From Telmatospirillum sp. (GTDB lineage Bacteria > Pseudomonadota > Alphaproteobacteria > CACIAM-22H2): a stretch of 62,104 bases of DNA. The position numbers and the translations under genes were made by a program. Shown here piece after piece: positions 40,042 through 48,905 of the stretch (position 1 is its first letter; each line of letters opens with the position of its first letter). Under the pieces are notes generated by a model that saw nothing but the letters and a program-made list of their open reading frames with translations, was not told the origin of the DNA and searched no databases. The stretch is taken from assembly GCA_020248985.1 (NCBI GenBank), contig JADCGL010000019.1, positions 1 through 62,104 on the forward strand, given 5' to 3'.

Positions 40042-40901
40042 GCGGGAACGCAAAAGGCGTGGCGCTGATGGTGGCGGCCGCGTTGTTCTGGAGCACGAGC
40101 GGCCTCTTCGTGCGCGCGCTTGAAACCGACCATGCGTGGCAGATGGTGTTCTGGCGCTCGGTCGGTATGGTGCCGATGCTGGCGGGCTATCTCGTCTGGC
40201 GCTACGGCCGTGCGGCCCCGGCCGCCGTGATGGCGCTCGGGCGTGCCGGCTGGATCGCGGGCGTTCTGCTCGCCTCGACCTTCTTCTTCTTTCTCTACGC
40301 CGTCAGTGCGACGACGGTGGCGACCGCCCTGTTCCTGATGAGCACCTCGCCGTTGTGGGCGGCCTTGCTCGGCCGCTTCGTGCTCGGCGAGGCGCTCGCG
40401 CTGCGCACCTTGCTCGCGATCGCCGCCTGCGCCGTCGGCGTCGCAATCATGGTCGGCGATGCGTTGTCCTTCGGCTCGATCCTGGGGCCGCTCTCCGCCC
40501 TGTGCGTTTCCCTCGCGTTCGCCGCCCAGATCACGGTCGTGCGCAAGGCGGGGGCGAATATCGACATGGTGCCGAGCGTGCTTGTGGCGGGCGTGCTGTC
40601 GGCACTGCTCGCCTTTCCGTTCGCCGACATGGGCGCGATCTCGGTGCACGACATTTTCGTACTTATGGCCATGGGCGTGATCCAGCTCGGCCTCGGGTGC
40701 ATGCTGATGACGATGGCTACCCGCCATTTGCGCGCAGCTCAAGTGGGGCTCATCGCCCTGCTCGAGACCACGCTTGGGCCGTTTTGGGTGTGGCTCTTCT
40801 ATGCCGAGGAGCCCAGTGCGGCGACCTTGCTGGGCGGCGGCATTATCCTTGCGGCCCTGCTCGCCAACGAACTGTGGGCAGCAAAAAGCGCACGCGCTTA
40901 A
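40038..40901 (+). CDS. EamA (DMT) family transporter 2
   Basis: A 287-residue protein of the same fold, with AALFWSTSGLFVRAL and STSPLWAALLGRFVLGE. It resembles its neighbour in order and length, but the sequences differ widely, so any duplication is old. It starts within the stop of the first gene. The next gene, a CoA-transferase, starts 75 bases later, with no terminator seen between. Confidence 0.88.
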   Translation: MSGNAKGVALMVAAALFWSTSGLFVRALETDHAWQMVFWRSVGMVPMLAGYLVWRYGRAAPAAVMALGRAGWIAGVLLASTFFFFLYAVSATTVATALFLMSTSPLWAALLGRFVLGEALALRTLLAIAACAVGVAIMVGDALSFGSILGPLSALCVSLAFAAQITVVRKAGANIDMVPSVLVAGVLSALLAFPFADMGAISVHDIFVLMAMGVIQLGLGCMLMTMATRHLRAAQVGLIALLETTLGPFWVWLFYAEEPSAATLLGGGIILAALLANELWAAKSARA

Positions 40902-40976
40902 GCCGCTTGGCCCTGTGCTGGCGGATCGGCTAAGACTGTGCCCCAATCTGCCTCGACGCCAGGAACAAAACCGCCG

Positions 40977-42149
40977 ATGACTGCCGCAAAGACCGGCCCG
41001 CTTGCGGGCATCACGATCATCGACATGTCCCGCATTCTGGCGGGGCCGTACTGCACTTTGCTGATGTCCGAGCTCGGTGCCCGCGTGATCAAGATCGAAG
41101 ATCCGCGCGGCGGCGACGACAGCCGCCAATACGGCCCGTTCATCGACGGCGAGTCCGTCTATTTCGCGGCCGTGAATCGCGGCAAGGAAAGCATCGGGCT
41201 CGACCTCAAAAATTCCGAGCACCGCGCGATCTTCGAAAGCCTGCTCAGCACTGCCGACGTGCTCGTCGAAAATTTCCGCCCCGGCACCATGGATCGGCTC
41301 GGCTATGGCTGGGCTGCTTTGCACGAGCGTTTTCCGCAGCTCATTTATTGTGCGGCCTCGGGCTTCGGTCACTCGGGGCCGCACAAGGACAAACCCGCCT
41401 ACGACATGGTCGTGCAGGGCTTGGGTGGTATCATCAGCGTGACGGGCCATGAAGGGGCCCCACCTGCGCGCATCGGCGTTTCGATCGGCGATCTGGGTGC
41501 TGGGCTCTATGCCGCCATCGGCGTACAGGCGGCGTTGTTCCATCGCTTGCGCACAGGCGAAGCCACGTTCGTCGATATCGGCATGCTCGATTGCCAATTG
41601 GCTTTGATGGAAAACCCGGCCGCCCGCTATCTCAACACGGGCCAAGTACCGGGGCCGATGGGCGGGCGCCACGCCTCGATCACGCCGTTCGGCATATTCC
41701 AGACCGCCGACCAGCCGATCATCATTGCAGCCGGCAACGACAGTCTGTTCCGCAAGATGGTGGCCGTTCTCGAAGCACCTGCAATGGCCGAAGACAAACG
41801 CTACGCCACAAACGGCCTGCGCACCGAAAACGTGACGGCACTCGAGGCCGAGATTTCGGCGATCCTCGCCAAGCACCCGTCGGCCTACTGGCTCGAACGG
41901 CTCGACCAAGCGGGCATTCCCGCCGGGCCCATCAACGACATCAAGAAAGCCATCGACCATCCGCAGACGGCCGCGCGCAATATGGTCGTTGAGACCGCGA
42001 CCCCGCGCGGGCACAAAGTCAACGTGATCGGCAATCCTATCAAAATCTCGGGCTTCGCCGATCCCGCGACGCGCCCACCCGCCCCTGCCCTCGACCAAAA
42101 TCGTGCGGCCATTCTGGCCGATCTTGCCGCGCCCAAGGAAAAGCCATGA
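40977..42149 (+). CDS. Family III CoA-transferase (CaiB/BaiF type)
   Basis: A 390-residue member of the formyl-CoA transferase family. The N-terminal ITIIDMSRILAGPYCT, the NRGKESIGLDLK block, and the catalytic Asp D143 in PAYDMVVQGLGG are present. The enzyme moves CoA between carboxylic acids; the substrate cannot be told from sequence. It overlaps the aldehyde dehydrogenase by ATGA. The ATG at 40977 has AGGA 16 bases upstream; a GTG 39 bases earlier is an alternative. Confidence 0.88.
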   Translation: MTAAKTGPLAGITIIDMSRILAGPYCTLLMSELGARVIKIEDPRGGDDSRQYGPFIDGESVYFAAVNRGKESIGLDLKNSEHRAIFESLLSTADVLVENFRPGTMDRLGYGWAALHERFPQLIYCAASGFGHSGPHKDKPAYDMVVQGLGGIISVTGHEGAPPARIGVSIGDLGAGLYAAIGVQAALFHRLRTGEATFVDIGMLDCQLALMENPAARYLNTGQVPGPMGGRHASITPFGIFQTADQPIIIAAGNDSLFRKMVAVLEAPAMAEDKRYATNGLRTENVTALEAEISAILAKHPSAYWLERLDQAGIPAGPINDIKKAIDHPQTAARNMVVETATPRGHKVNVIGNPIKISGFADPATRPPAPALDQNRAAILADLAAPKEKP

Positions 42150-43630
42150 CCGACATCGTTCTCGATCCAGCCGTCCTCGCCGCACATCTTGCCGGCAAAC
42201 ATTTCATCGACGGCAAGCTTGTGCCCGCCACCGCCGGTGCGACGTTCGACGTGCGCAGCCCCGCCACGGGCGCGCTCGTGGCGAAGGCCGCCGCCGGCGA
42301 TGCGGCCGACGTCGACCGCGCCGTCGTATCGGCGGCAAACGCGCAGATCGCATGGGCCAAAGTGCCGGCCCGCCAGCGCGGCAAGCTGATCGGCGATTGC
42401 GCGCGCCTGCTCGATGCGCACAAGGAAGAGCTTTCGCGCCTGATCGCACTCGAAACCGGCAAGGCATTGCGCACCGAGAGCCGCATCGAAGCGGGCGTGC
42501 TCGCCGATGCCCTGCATTTCTATGCGGGCCTCGGCAGCGAGCTGAAGGGCGAGACCGTGCCCTTCAATCCGGACATGCTGACCATGACGATCCGCGAACC
42601 GATCGGCGTGGTCGGCGCCATCATCCCGTGGAACGTGCCGATGATGCTGATGGCGCTCAAGATCGCGCCTGCCTTGGTCGCCGGCAACACGGTCGTGGTC
42701 AAAAGTGCGGAAGAAGCGCCGTTCGCCGTGCTGCGCATCTGCGAACTCATGGGCACCATCCTGCCGCCGGGTTCGTTCAACATGCTCTCGGGCATGGGCC
42801 CCGAATGCGGCGCCCCGCTCGTATCGCATCCGAAGGTCGGCAAGATCACTTTCACGGGCTCGGTCGAGACCGGCAAGATCGTGTCCAAACTCGCCGCCGA
42901 CAAGCTCATCCCGGTGACGCTCGAACTCGGCGGCAAAAGCCCGATGATCGTGATGGACGATTGCGATCTCGACCGCACGGTGGCGGGTGCGATCGCAGGC
43001 ATGCGCTTCACGCGCATGGGCCAGAGCTGCACGGCTTCGAGCCGCATGTATGTGCAGGCCGGCGTGCACGACCGGTTCGTGGCAGCGCTCAAGGCCAAGG
43101 TCGACGCGATGAAGATGGGCGATCCGCTCGACGAGACGACCGACATCGGCACGATCGTGAGCCAAGGCCAGTTCGAGAAGGTCAAAAACTACATCGCCAT
43201 GGGCATTGCCGACGGCGGCACGGCCAACGAATGCTCGGCCATGCCGGCCGATGCGAAACTGAAGCCGGGCTTCTATGTGCGGCCCGTGATCTTCACCGGC
43301 TTGCCCGCGACCTCACGCGTGATCCGCGAAGAGATTTTCGGCCCCGTCACGGCCGTGATCCGCTTCAACACATTCGACGAGGCGATTGCGGCGGCCAACG
43401 ACAGCGAATACGGCCTTGCCGCGACAATCTGGACCAAGGATCTCAAGACCGCCCTCGACGGCGCGCGGCGCCTGCAGGCCGGCTTCGTGCAGGTGAACCA
43501 GAACCTCGTCGTGCAGCCGGGCTTGAGCTATGGCGGCGTCAAATCCTCGGGCCTCGGCAAGGAAGCGACCCTCGAAGCGATGCTCGAGCATTTCACGACC
43601 AAGAAAACCGTCATCGTGAATCTCGCCTGA
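42146..43630 (+). CDS. NAD(P)+-dependent aldehyde dehydrogenase
   Basis: A 494-residue aldehyde dehydrogenase with N163 in PWNVPMM, general base E260 in LELGGKSP and nucleophile C295 in MGQSCTASSR. The CoA-transferase gene overlaps it, so the two probably act in one pathway: acid-to-CoA and aldehyde-to-acid steps. The substrate is not clear. The penicillin acylase gene starts six bases after its stop. Confidence 0.92.
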   Translation: MTDIVLDPAVLAAHLAGKHFIDGKLVPATAGATFDVRSPATGALVAKAAAGDAADVDRAVVSAANAQIAWAKVPARQRGKLIGDCARLLDAHKEELSRLIALETGKALRTESRIEAGVLADALHFYAGLGSELKGETVPFNPDMLTMTIREPIGVVGAIIPWNVPMMLMALKIAPALVAGNTVVVKSAEEAPFAVLRICELMGTILPPGSFNMLSGMGPECGAPLVSHPKVGKITFTGSVETGKIVSKLAADKLIPVTLELGGKSPMIVMDDCDLDRTVAGAIAGMRFTRMGQSCTASSRMYVQAGVHDRFVAALKAKVDAMKMGDPLDETTDIGTIVSQGQFEKVKNYIAMGIADGGTANECSAMPADAKLKPGFYVRPVIFTGLPATSRVIREEIFGPVTAVIRFNTFDEAIAAANDSEYGLAATIWTKDLKTALDGARRLQAGFVQVNQNLVVQPGLSYGGVKSSGLGKEATLEAMLEHFTTKKTVIVNLA

Positions 43631-43635
43631 TCGCC

Positions 43636-45987
43636 ATGGGCGTCGTGCGCTGGATCCTGCGATTGGCGACGGCGCTGCTGCTGCTCGGCAGCGCGGCGGC
43701 CGGGATCGGCGTGCTTTATCTGCGCACCGGCCTGCCGCCCAAATCGGGCACGCTTGCCGTCCAAGGGCTCGAGGCGCGTCTTGAAATCCTGCGCGACGAA
43801 TACGGCATCCCCTACGTCTACGCGCAGACCGAGCGCGATCTGTGGTTCGCCCTCGGGCTTCTGCATGCGCAAGACCGGCTCGTGCAGCTCGAGACCACGC
43901 GCCTGATCGGCCAGGGGCGGCTTGCCGAATTCGCAGGCGCACGCGCCCTGCCGCTCGACCGGCTCAACCGCGTGCTGGGCTTGGCGCAGGAAGCGCGCCG
44001 CATCTATGCGGCGATGGACCCGGAGGCGCGCCGCCAGACCGATGCCTACACCGCCGGCATCAATGCAGCTCTTGCGACGCGCGACGGTGCGTGGCCTGTC
44101 GAATTTCTCTATACCGGCTACCGGCCCGAGCGCTGGGAAGGCTGGCATGCGCTGCTGTGGGGCCAGCTCATGGGGCTCTCGCTGAATGCGAGCTGGCGCG
44201 ATACGCTGCTGCGTGCCCGTCTCGGCGACCGGCTCACGCCGGACGTAATCGCCGCCCTGTGGCCGCAGGCCGATCCCGCGCGGGCGACCGCCCCCGCCGA
44301 TCGCAGCCTTGCGGCCCTTGCCGAAACGTTGGCCGCAGAGCTCCCCGAACCGGAGGGCACAGGCTCGGCGTCGAACGAATGGGTCGTGGCCGGTTCGCGC
44401 ACCGCGAGCGGCAAGCCGGTCCTCGCCAACGACCCGCATCTGGGCCTGGGTGCCCCCGGCATTTGGTATCTGGTGCGGCTCGAGGCCCCCGGCGTGCGCT
44501 ATGTCGGCGCAACCGCACCGGGTGCGCCTGCCCTCATCCTCGGCCACAACGGCAATGTGGCCTGGGGCTTCACCACGACGAACGCGGATGCGGCCGACCT
44601 GTTCGTCGAGCGGCTCGATCCAACCGATCCCACGCGCTATCTCACGCCCGACGGCCCGCGTGCTTTCGAGACGCGCGAAGAGCTGCTGCAGGTCAAAGAC
44701 GGCAAGCCTGAGACCCTCATCGTGCGCCGCACGCGCAACGGGGCCGTGATTTCCGACATCGACGCGGCCGCCCAAGCGACGGCCGGTGCGGGCCAGGTGC
44801 TGTCGCTGGCGTTGCCGTTCCTGTTCGAACTCGACCGCACGGCCGAAGCGCTGATGCGCCTCAACCGTGCCCGCAATGCCGCCGAAGCGGTCGAAGCCAC
44901 GCGGAGCTGGCAGTCGCCGGTGCAGAACATGGTCTACGCCGACACGGCCGGGGCCATCGGCTTGCGCACCGTGGGGGCGGTGCCGATGCGCGCGAGCCCG
45001 CCATCGCTGCTGCCCTATGCGGGCTCGAGCCCCAATGTCGGCTGGACCGGCTTCGTGCCGTTCGCCCAAATGCCCGCCATTGTCGATCCGCCGCAGGGTT
45101 TCGCCTCCAACGCCAACGACCGCGTCGTGGGTCCTGACTATCCGCATCATCTGAGCTTTGCGTTCGATCCGGCCTACCGGCAGCGGCGCATCGTGGAGCT
45201 GCTCGCGTCGCGAGAGCAACAGGACGTTGCCTACCACGAGGCGATGCTCGCCGACGCGCACTCGATCTTCGCGCGCGAAGCCGTGGCGGCGGCCCGGAAT
45301 CTCACCCCGGTCGATGCGCAATCGCGCACCGCCCTCGAACTGCTGCGCGCCTGGGACGGCCGCATGGACCGCAGCCGGCCCGAGCCGCTCATCTTCACGG
45401 CCTGGATGCGCGAGCTCACGCGCCGCGGCCTCGATGCGGCGTTGGGGCCGATGGCCGATGCCGCGTTGCGCGAACGCCCCGCACTTGCCCTCGGCGTGCT
45501 CGACGGCACTTCGCCGTTCTGCGCGCCCAACTGCACCGCCATGGCCGAAGCGGCCCTTGGCGTGGCGCTCGACGAGCTCGGCCAGAAATACGGCCGCGAC
45601 CTCAAACGCTGGCAGTGGGGGGCCGCCCATCGCGTGCCGTTCGAGAACCCGATCTTTGCGCGCCTGCCGATCCTGGGGCCGCTGCTCGCGGTGGACCTGC
45701 CCACACACGGCGACTACTACACGATCAATCGCGGCGGCATGCGGCTTTCGAACGCGGCAGCCCCGTATGCGCATATCCATGGGGCGGGTTTGCGCGCGAT
45801 CTACGACCTTGCCGATCTCGACGCTTCGCTGTTCGTGATCGCCCCGGGCCAGTCGGGCCATCCGCTCTCGCCGCATTGGCGCGATCTGGCCCCCGTCTGG
45901 GCGGCCGGCCAGCATGTGCGGCTCGCCCGCAACCGCGCCGAATTGCCGCCCGGAACGCCGACCCTCGCTCTGGTGCCGAAGCCGTAA
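43636..45987 (+). CDS. Penicillin acylase family Ntn hydrolase
   Basis: A 783-residue secreted protein with a membrane or signal segment (about residues 8-28), followed by the family N-terminus (RDEYGIPYVYAQTERDLWFALG). Autocleavage should occur before S246 in GSASNEWVV, corresponding to the SN-W-V nucleophile region of penicillin G acylase. ANDPHLG and NNGGMR-like segments (TINRGGMRLS) come later. Acylases of this family also hydrolyse N-acyl homoserine lactones and other amides, so quorum-signal quenching is possible but not shown. It sits directly after the aldehyde dehydrogenase. Confidence 0.88.
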   Translation: MGVVRWILRLATALLLLGSAAAGIGVLYLRTGLPPKSGTLAVQGLEARLEILRDEYGIPYVYAQTERDLWFALGLLHAQDRLVQLETTRLIGQGRLAEFAGARALPLDRLNRVLGLAQEARRIYAAMDPEARRQTDAYTAGINAALATRDGAWPVEFLYTGYRPERWEGWHALLWGQLMGLSLNASWRDTLLRARLGDRLTPDVIAALWPQADPARATAPADRSLAALAETLAAELPEPEGTGSASNEWVVAGSRTASGKPVLANDPHLGLGAPGIWYLVRLEAPGVRYVGATAPGAPALILGHNGNVAWGFTTTNADAADLFVERLDPTDPTRYLTPDGPRAFETREELLQVKDGKPETLIVRRTRNGAVISDIDAAAQATAGAGQVLSLALPFLFELDRTAEALMRLNRARNAAEAVEATRSWQSPVQNMVYADTAGAIGLRTVGAVPMRASPPSLLPYAGSSPNVGWTGFVPFAQMPAIVDPPQGFASNANDRVVGPDYPHHLSFAFDPAYRQRRIVELLASREQQDVAYHEAMLADAHSIFAREAVAAARNLTPVDAQSRTALELLRAWDGRMDRSRPEPLIFTAWMRELTRRGLDAALGPMADAALRERPALALGVLDGTSPFCAPNCTAMAEAALGVALDELGQKYGRDLKRWQWGAAHRVPFENPIFARLPILGPLLAVDLPTHGDYYTINRGGMRLSNAAAPYAHIHGAGLRAIYDLADLDASLFVIAPGQSGHPLSPHWRDLAPVWAAGQHVRLARNRAELPPGTPTLALVPKP

Positions 45988-46135
45988 AACACTGCGGCAA
46001 AACATAAATTCAAAAAATTAACGAGCCATAAACAAATTTCCTTTAATTTTAGGCGAATAGCGTGCAACCCGGGCCTCCTTGTAGGTCGGCCCGCATCGGC
46101 GCATATTCGTGTGCGCTGCCGCAAACGGGACAAGA

Positions 46136-47212
46136 ATGGCCGACGAGAGCAATCATCCAGTCATCATCATCAAGCGCGTCAAAAAGGGCCACGACGCGGC
46201 CCATGGCGGCGGCTGGAAAGTTGCGTATGCCGACTTCGTGACCGCGATGATGGCGTTCTTCCTGCTGCTGTGGCTGCTCAACGCCACCGACCAGGAAAAG
46301 CGCCAGGGCATTGCGCAGTATTTCACGGCCTTCGACGCGGTTTCGCGCTCGACCTCGGGGGCCGGCGGCGTGCTCGGCGGCGTGACCCTCGGCCCCGGCG
46401 ATTTGCCGAACATGACGGGCGGCATCGTCGTCGGCGTGCCGCTGGCACCGACCGGCGAAGAAGCCGAAACCGAAGGCCCGGACTTCGCCGACCCCAAGGG
46501 GGCGGCCAACGAAGACAGCGAAAATCCGCAGCCCAACGCGCGCGGCGCTTCGGGCGTTGCGGCCGGCCCTTCGGGGCGCGAGACGCTCGGCGAACGGCGC
46601 CCCGGCGACCGCGCCGCAGGCAACCAGTTCAGCGGCAACCGGCCCGACGGCGACCAGAACGGTTCGGGCATGGGCCAGAACCAAAACAGCTTCCAGCAGC
46701 AGATGCAGGCCGAAATGGGCCGGCGCGAGGAACAGAGCTTCGCGCGCGCCGAAGCCGATCTGCGCCAGGCTTTGCAGGACATCCCCGAGCTCAAGCCGCT
46801 CGCGCAGAACCTGCTCGTGGACCGCACGCCCGAAGGCCTGCGCATCCAGCTTGTCGACCAGGAGCGCTACGCGATGTTCGCCTCGGGCTCGGCCGCCCCG
46901 GCCGAACAGACGCGCCGCCTGCTCGCCACCGTTTCGCGCATCGTGCAAGCCCTGCCCAATGCGATCGCGATCACGGGCCATACCGACGCCTCGCCCTTCC
47001 CGCGCGGCGCCCAGTACACGAACTGGGAATTGTCGAGCGACCGCGCCAACGCCGCCCGCCGCACGATGATCGAATCGGGCTTGCCGGCCGCGCGCATCGC
47101 CCGCGTGATCGGCCGCGCCGACACCGAACCGCTGATCGCCGACAACCCGGCCGATGCGCGCAATCGGCGGATTTCGATCGTTCTGCTCCGCGACATACCG
47201 CAATCGAGCTGA
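46136..47212 (+). CDS. motB: Flagellar motor stator protein MotB
   Basis: MotB anchors the stator to peptidoglycan. The single transmembrane helix carries the proton-binding Asp in YADFVTAMMAFFLLLWLL (about residues 32-50). A long linker rich in Gly, Asn and Gln (about 70-200) follows. The OmpA-like domain has ITGHTDASPF, ELSSDRANAARR and VIGRADTEPL. Length 358 is longer than typical because of the linker. No motA is adjacent. GGGA lies just before the ATG, and the 148 bases upstream are AT-rich and probably hold the promoter. Confidence 0.93.
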   Translation: MADESNHPVIIIKRVKKGHDAAHGGGWKVAYADFVTAMMAFFLLLWLLNATDQEKRQGIAQYFTAFDAVSRSTSGAGGVLGGVTLGPGDLPNMTGGIVVGVPLAPTGEEAETEGPDFADPKGAANEDSENPQPNARGASGVAAGPSGRETLGERRPGDRAAGNQFSGNRPDGDQNGSGMGQNQNSFQQQMQAEMGRREEQSFARAEADLRQALQDIPELKPLAQNLLVDRTPEGLRIQLVDQERYAMFASGSAAPAEQTRRLLATVSRIVQALPNAIAITGHTDASPFPRGAQYTNWELSSDRANAARRTMIESGLPAARIARVIGRADTEPLIADNPADARNRRISIVLLRDIPQSS

Positions 47213-47309
47213 CCCGCGCCCAAGCGAAACTTGCCAGCGAGCCTTCCGCAGTCCTAGGCTAAGCGTATTCGGCTTTAGGGGGCTTCGCGTTGGGGGGATC
47301 GCTTTGGCC

Positions 47310-47801
47310 ATGGCTGCGCAGACTGCTCCGCCCGTAATCGACGCCGTCGTTGACGGTGCAGCCGCATCGTTGCCCGATTTTTCGGGCCTGCGGCGGCGGC
47401 GCAGCTTCGCGTGGGCGATCGATGCGGCGATCTGCTGCGTTCTGGCCGCCGTCGCCGCGATCCCGGCTTTTCTGCTCGGCGTTTTCAGCTTCGGCATCCT
47501 GTGGGCGCCCGCGTGGCTTGCGGTGGCACTCGTCCCGCTGCTCTACCATGCGATCCTGCTGAGCGGCCCGCGCGGTGCCACCTGGGGCATGCGCTTCTGC
47601 GGCGTCGAGTTCACGGCCCTGGTCGGCGGCGGGCGGGCGAGTTTCCTGCAGGCGGCCGTGCATTGGGTGCTGTTCTATATGGGCGTGGGCTTCACCGGCG
47701 GGCTCATTTTGCTGTGGTCCTTGTTCGACCCGAACAAGGCGCTGCTGCACGACCGCATTTGCGGTCTTGCCGCGCATCGTACGCCGCGAGGCCCGGCATG
47801 A
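47310..47801 (+). CDS. RDD family membrane protein
   Basis: A 163-residue protein with about three hydrophobic segments and the RDD signature: RRRRSFAWAIDAAICC at the start of helix 1, GPRGATWGMRFCGVEF in the middle, and LLHDRICG near the C-terminus. Function is unknown, though RDD proteins often act in transport. It ends in an ATGA overlap with bpt. A TTG six bases earlier has a stronger ribosome site (GGGGGA) and may be the true start. Confidence 0.8.
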   Translation: MAAQTAPPVIDAVVDGAAASLPDFSGLRRRRSFAWAIDAAICCVLAAVAAIPAFLLGVFSFGILWAPAWLAVALVPLLYHAILLSGPRGATWGMRFCGVEFTALVGGGRASFLQAAVHWVLFYMGVGFTGGLILLWSLFDPNKALLHDRICGLAAHRTPRGPA

Positions 47802-48532
47802 CCGCCCAAGGCAACAGCACCGCGCGCTTCTACTATTCGATGCCCTCGCCCTGCCCCTATCTCGACGGGCGCATGGAGCGGCGCATCTTCGTGGATCTGA
47901 CCGGCCCGCAGGCCGTGCTGTCCTACGACCTGCTGTCGGAAGCGGGCTTCCGCCGCTCGCTGGGCTTTGCCTACCGCCCCGCGTGCCCGGGCTGCAACGC
48001 CTGCGTGGCCGTGCGCATCCCGGTCGCGCGCTTCGAATACACGCGCCAATGGCGGCGCGTGCTCGCCAAAAACCGCGATCTGCAGGCCGATATCTGCGCA
48101 CCCATCGCCACGGCCGAGCAGTATGCGCTGTTCGCGCGCTACCAAGCCGGCCGCCACCGCGACGGCGAAATGGCGCGCATGGATTTCGAAGACTACCGCA
48201 CGATGATCGAGGTCGGGGCCAACGCCTCGAACGTGGTCGAGGTGCGCGACCGCCACGGCACGTTGATGGGGGCAAGCCTCGTCGACCGCATGCAGAGCGG
48301 CCTGTCGGCGGTCTACTCGTTCTACGAGCCCGAAATGCCCGAACGCTCGCTCGGCAGCCATCTTATCTTGACCCTCGTCGAAGCGGCCCAGCGTGCGCAG
48401 TTGGCGCATGTGTATCTGGGCTACTGGATCGGCGAGAGTGCGAAGATGGCCTACAAGGTCCGCTTCCAACCGCTCGAAGCCTTGACCCGCGACGGCTGGC
48501 TGCCGATCGACCAAAACGGCCTAGTGCTTTAG
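47798..48532 (+). CDS. bpt: Aspartate/glutamate leucyltransferase (N-degron)
   Basis: Bpt transfers leucine from leucyl-tRNA to proteins starting with Asp or Glu, marking them for ClpAP degradation. The 244-residue protein has the conserved PCPYLDGR, RPACPGCNACVAVRIPV Cys cluster, and YSFYEPEMPERSLG and YLGYWI. It shares the ATGA overlap with the RDD gene. Whether it is regulated with motB and the RDD gene is not known. Confidence 0.93.
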   Translation: MTAQGNSTARFYYSMPSPCPYLDGRMERRIFVDLTGPQAVLSYDLLSEAGFRRSLGFAYRPACPGCNACVAVRIPVARFEYTRQWRRVLAKNRDLQADICAPIATAEQYALFARYQAGRHRDGEMARMDFEDYRTMIEVGANASNVVEVRDRHGTLMGASLVDRMQSGLSAVYSFYEPEMPERSLGSHLILTLVEAAQRAQLAHVYLGYWIGESAKMAYKVRFQPLEALTRDGWLPIDQNGLVL

Positions 48533-48905
48533 GCGACACGCCGTCCGACCGGATTTTAGACTTTTCTCCTAAATCGTGTTTCATCCGTGGCTTAAGCCCC
48601 GCTCGTGCGGCGGCGAAATAGGCGACATCACGTTACGATCGGTTGCCGCAACCTGTTTATCCAATTGATTTTCATGGATTGTAACCACAAGCTCGAAATT
48701 CTGGTTACATCCCGAAATCGGCCCTCCAGTGGGCCAATAGCCACCGCCATTCTTCACTTGTCAAACAGCGCACGCCGGTCAAAGCGATCTGGATATAGAA
48801 GCATATTCCTGATGTTTTTTCAAGGATCGCCCCGATCGCCGCGGGATCCGGGCGAGCAATTCGAGCTTCCGAAACAGGCGAATTCTCAAGCCTGCGCGCC
48901 CGCCC
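48533..48905. other. Gene-free region with stem-loops before the substrate-binding gene
   Basis: These 373 bases between convergent bpt and the substrate-binding protein gene hold no credible coding sequence. An 8-bp inverted repeat TGTAACCA and TGGTTACA (48680-48687, 48702-48709) with 14 bases between, extended by GGA and TCC, is followed by GGCCC and GGGCC (48720-48735). A weak bulged repeat near 48552-48576 follows the bpt stop. Base composition is AT-richer than its surroundings. A small RNA or terminator region is possible. Confidence 0.5.
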
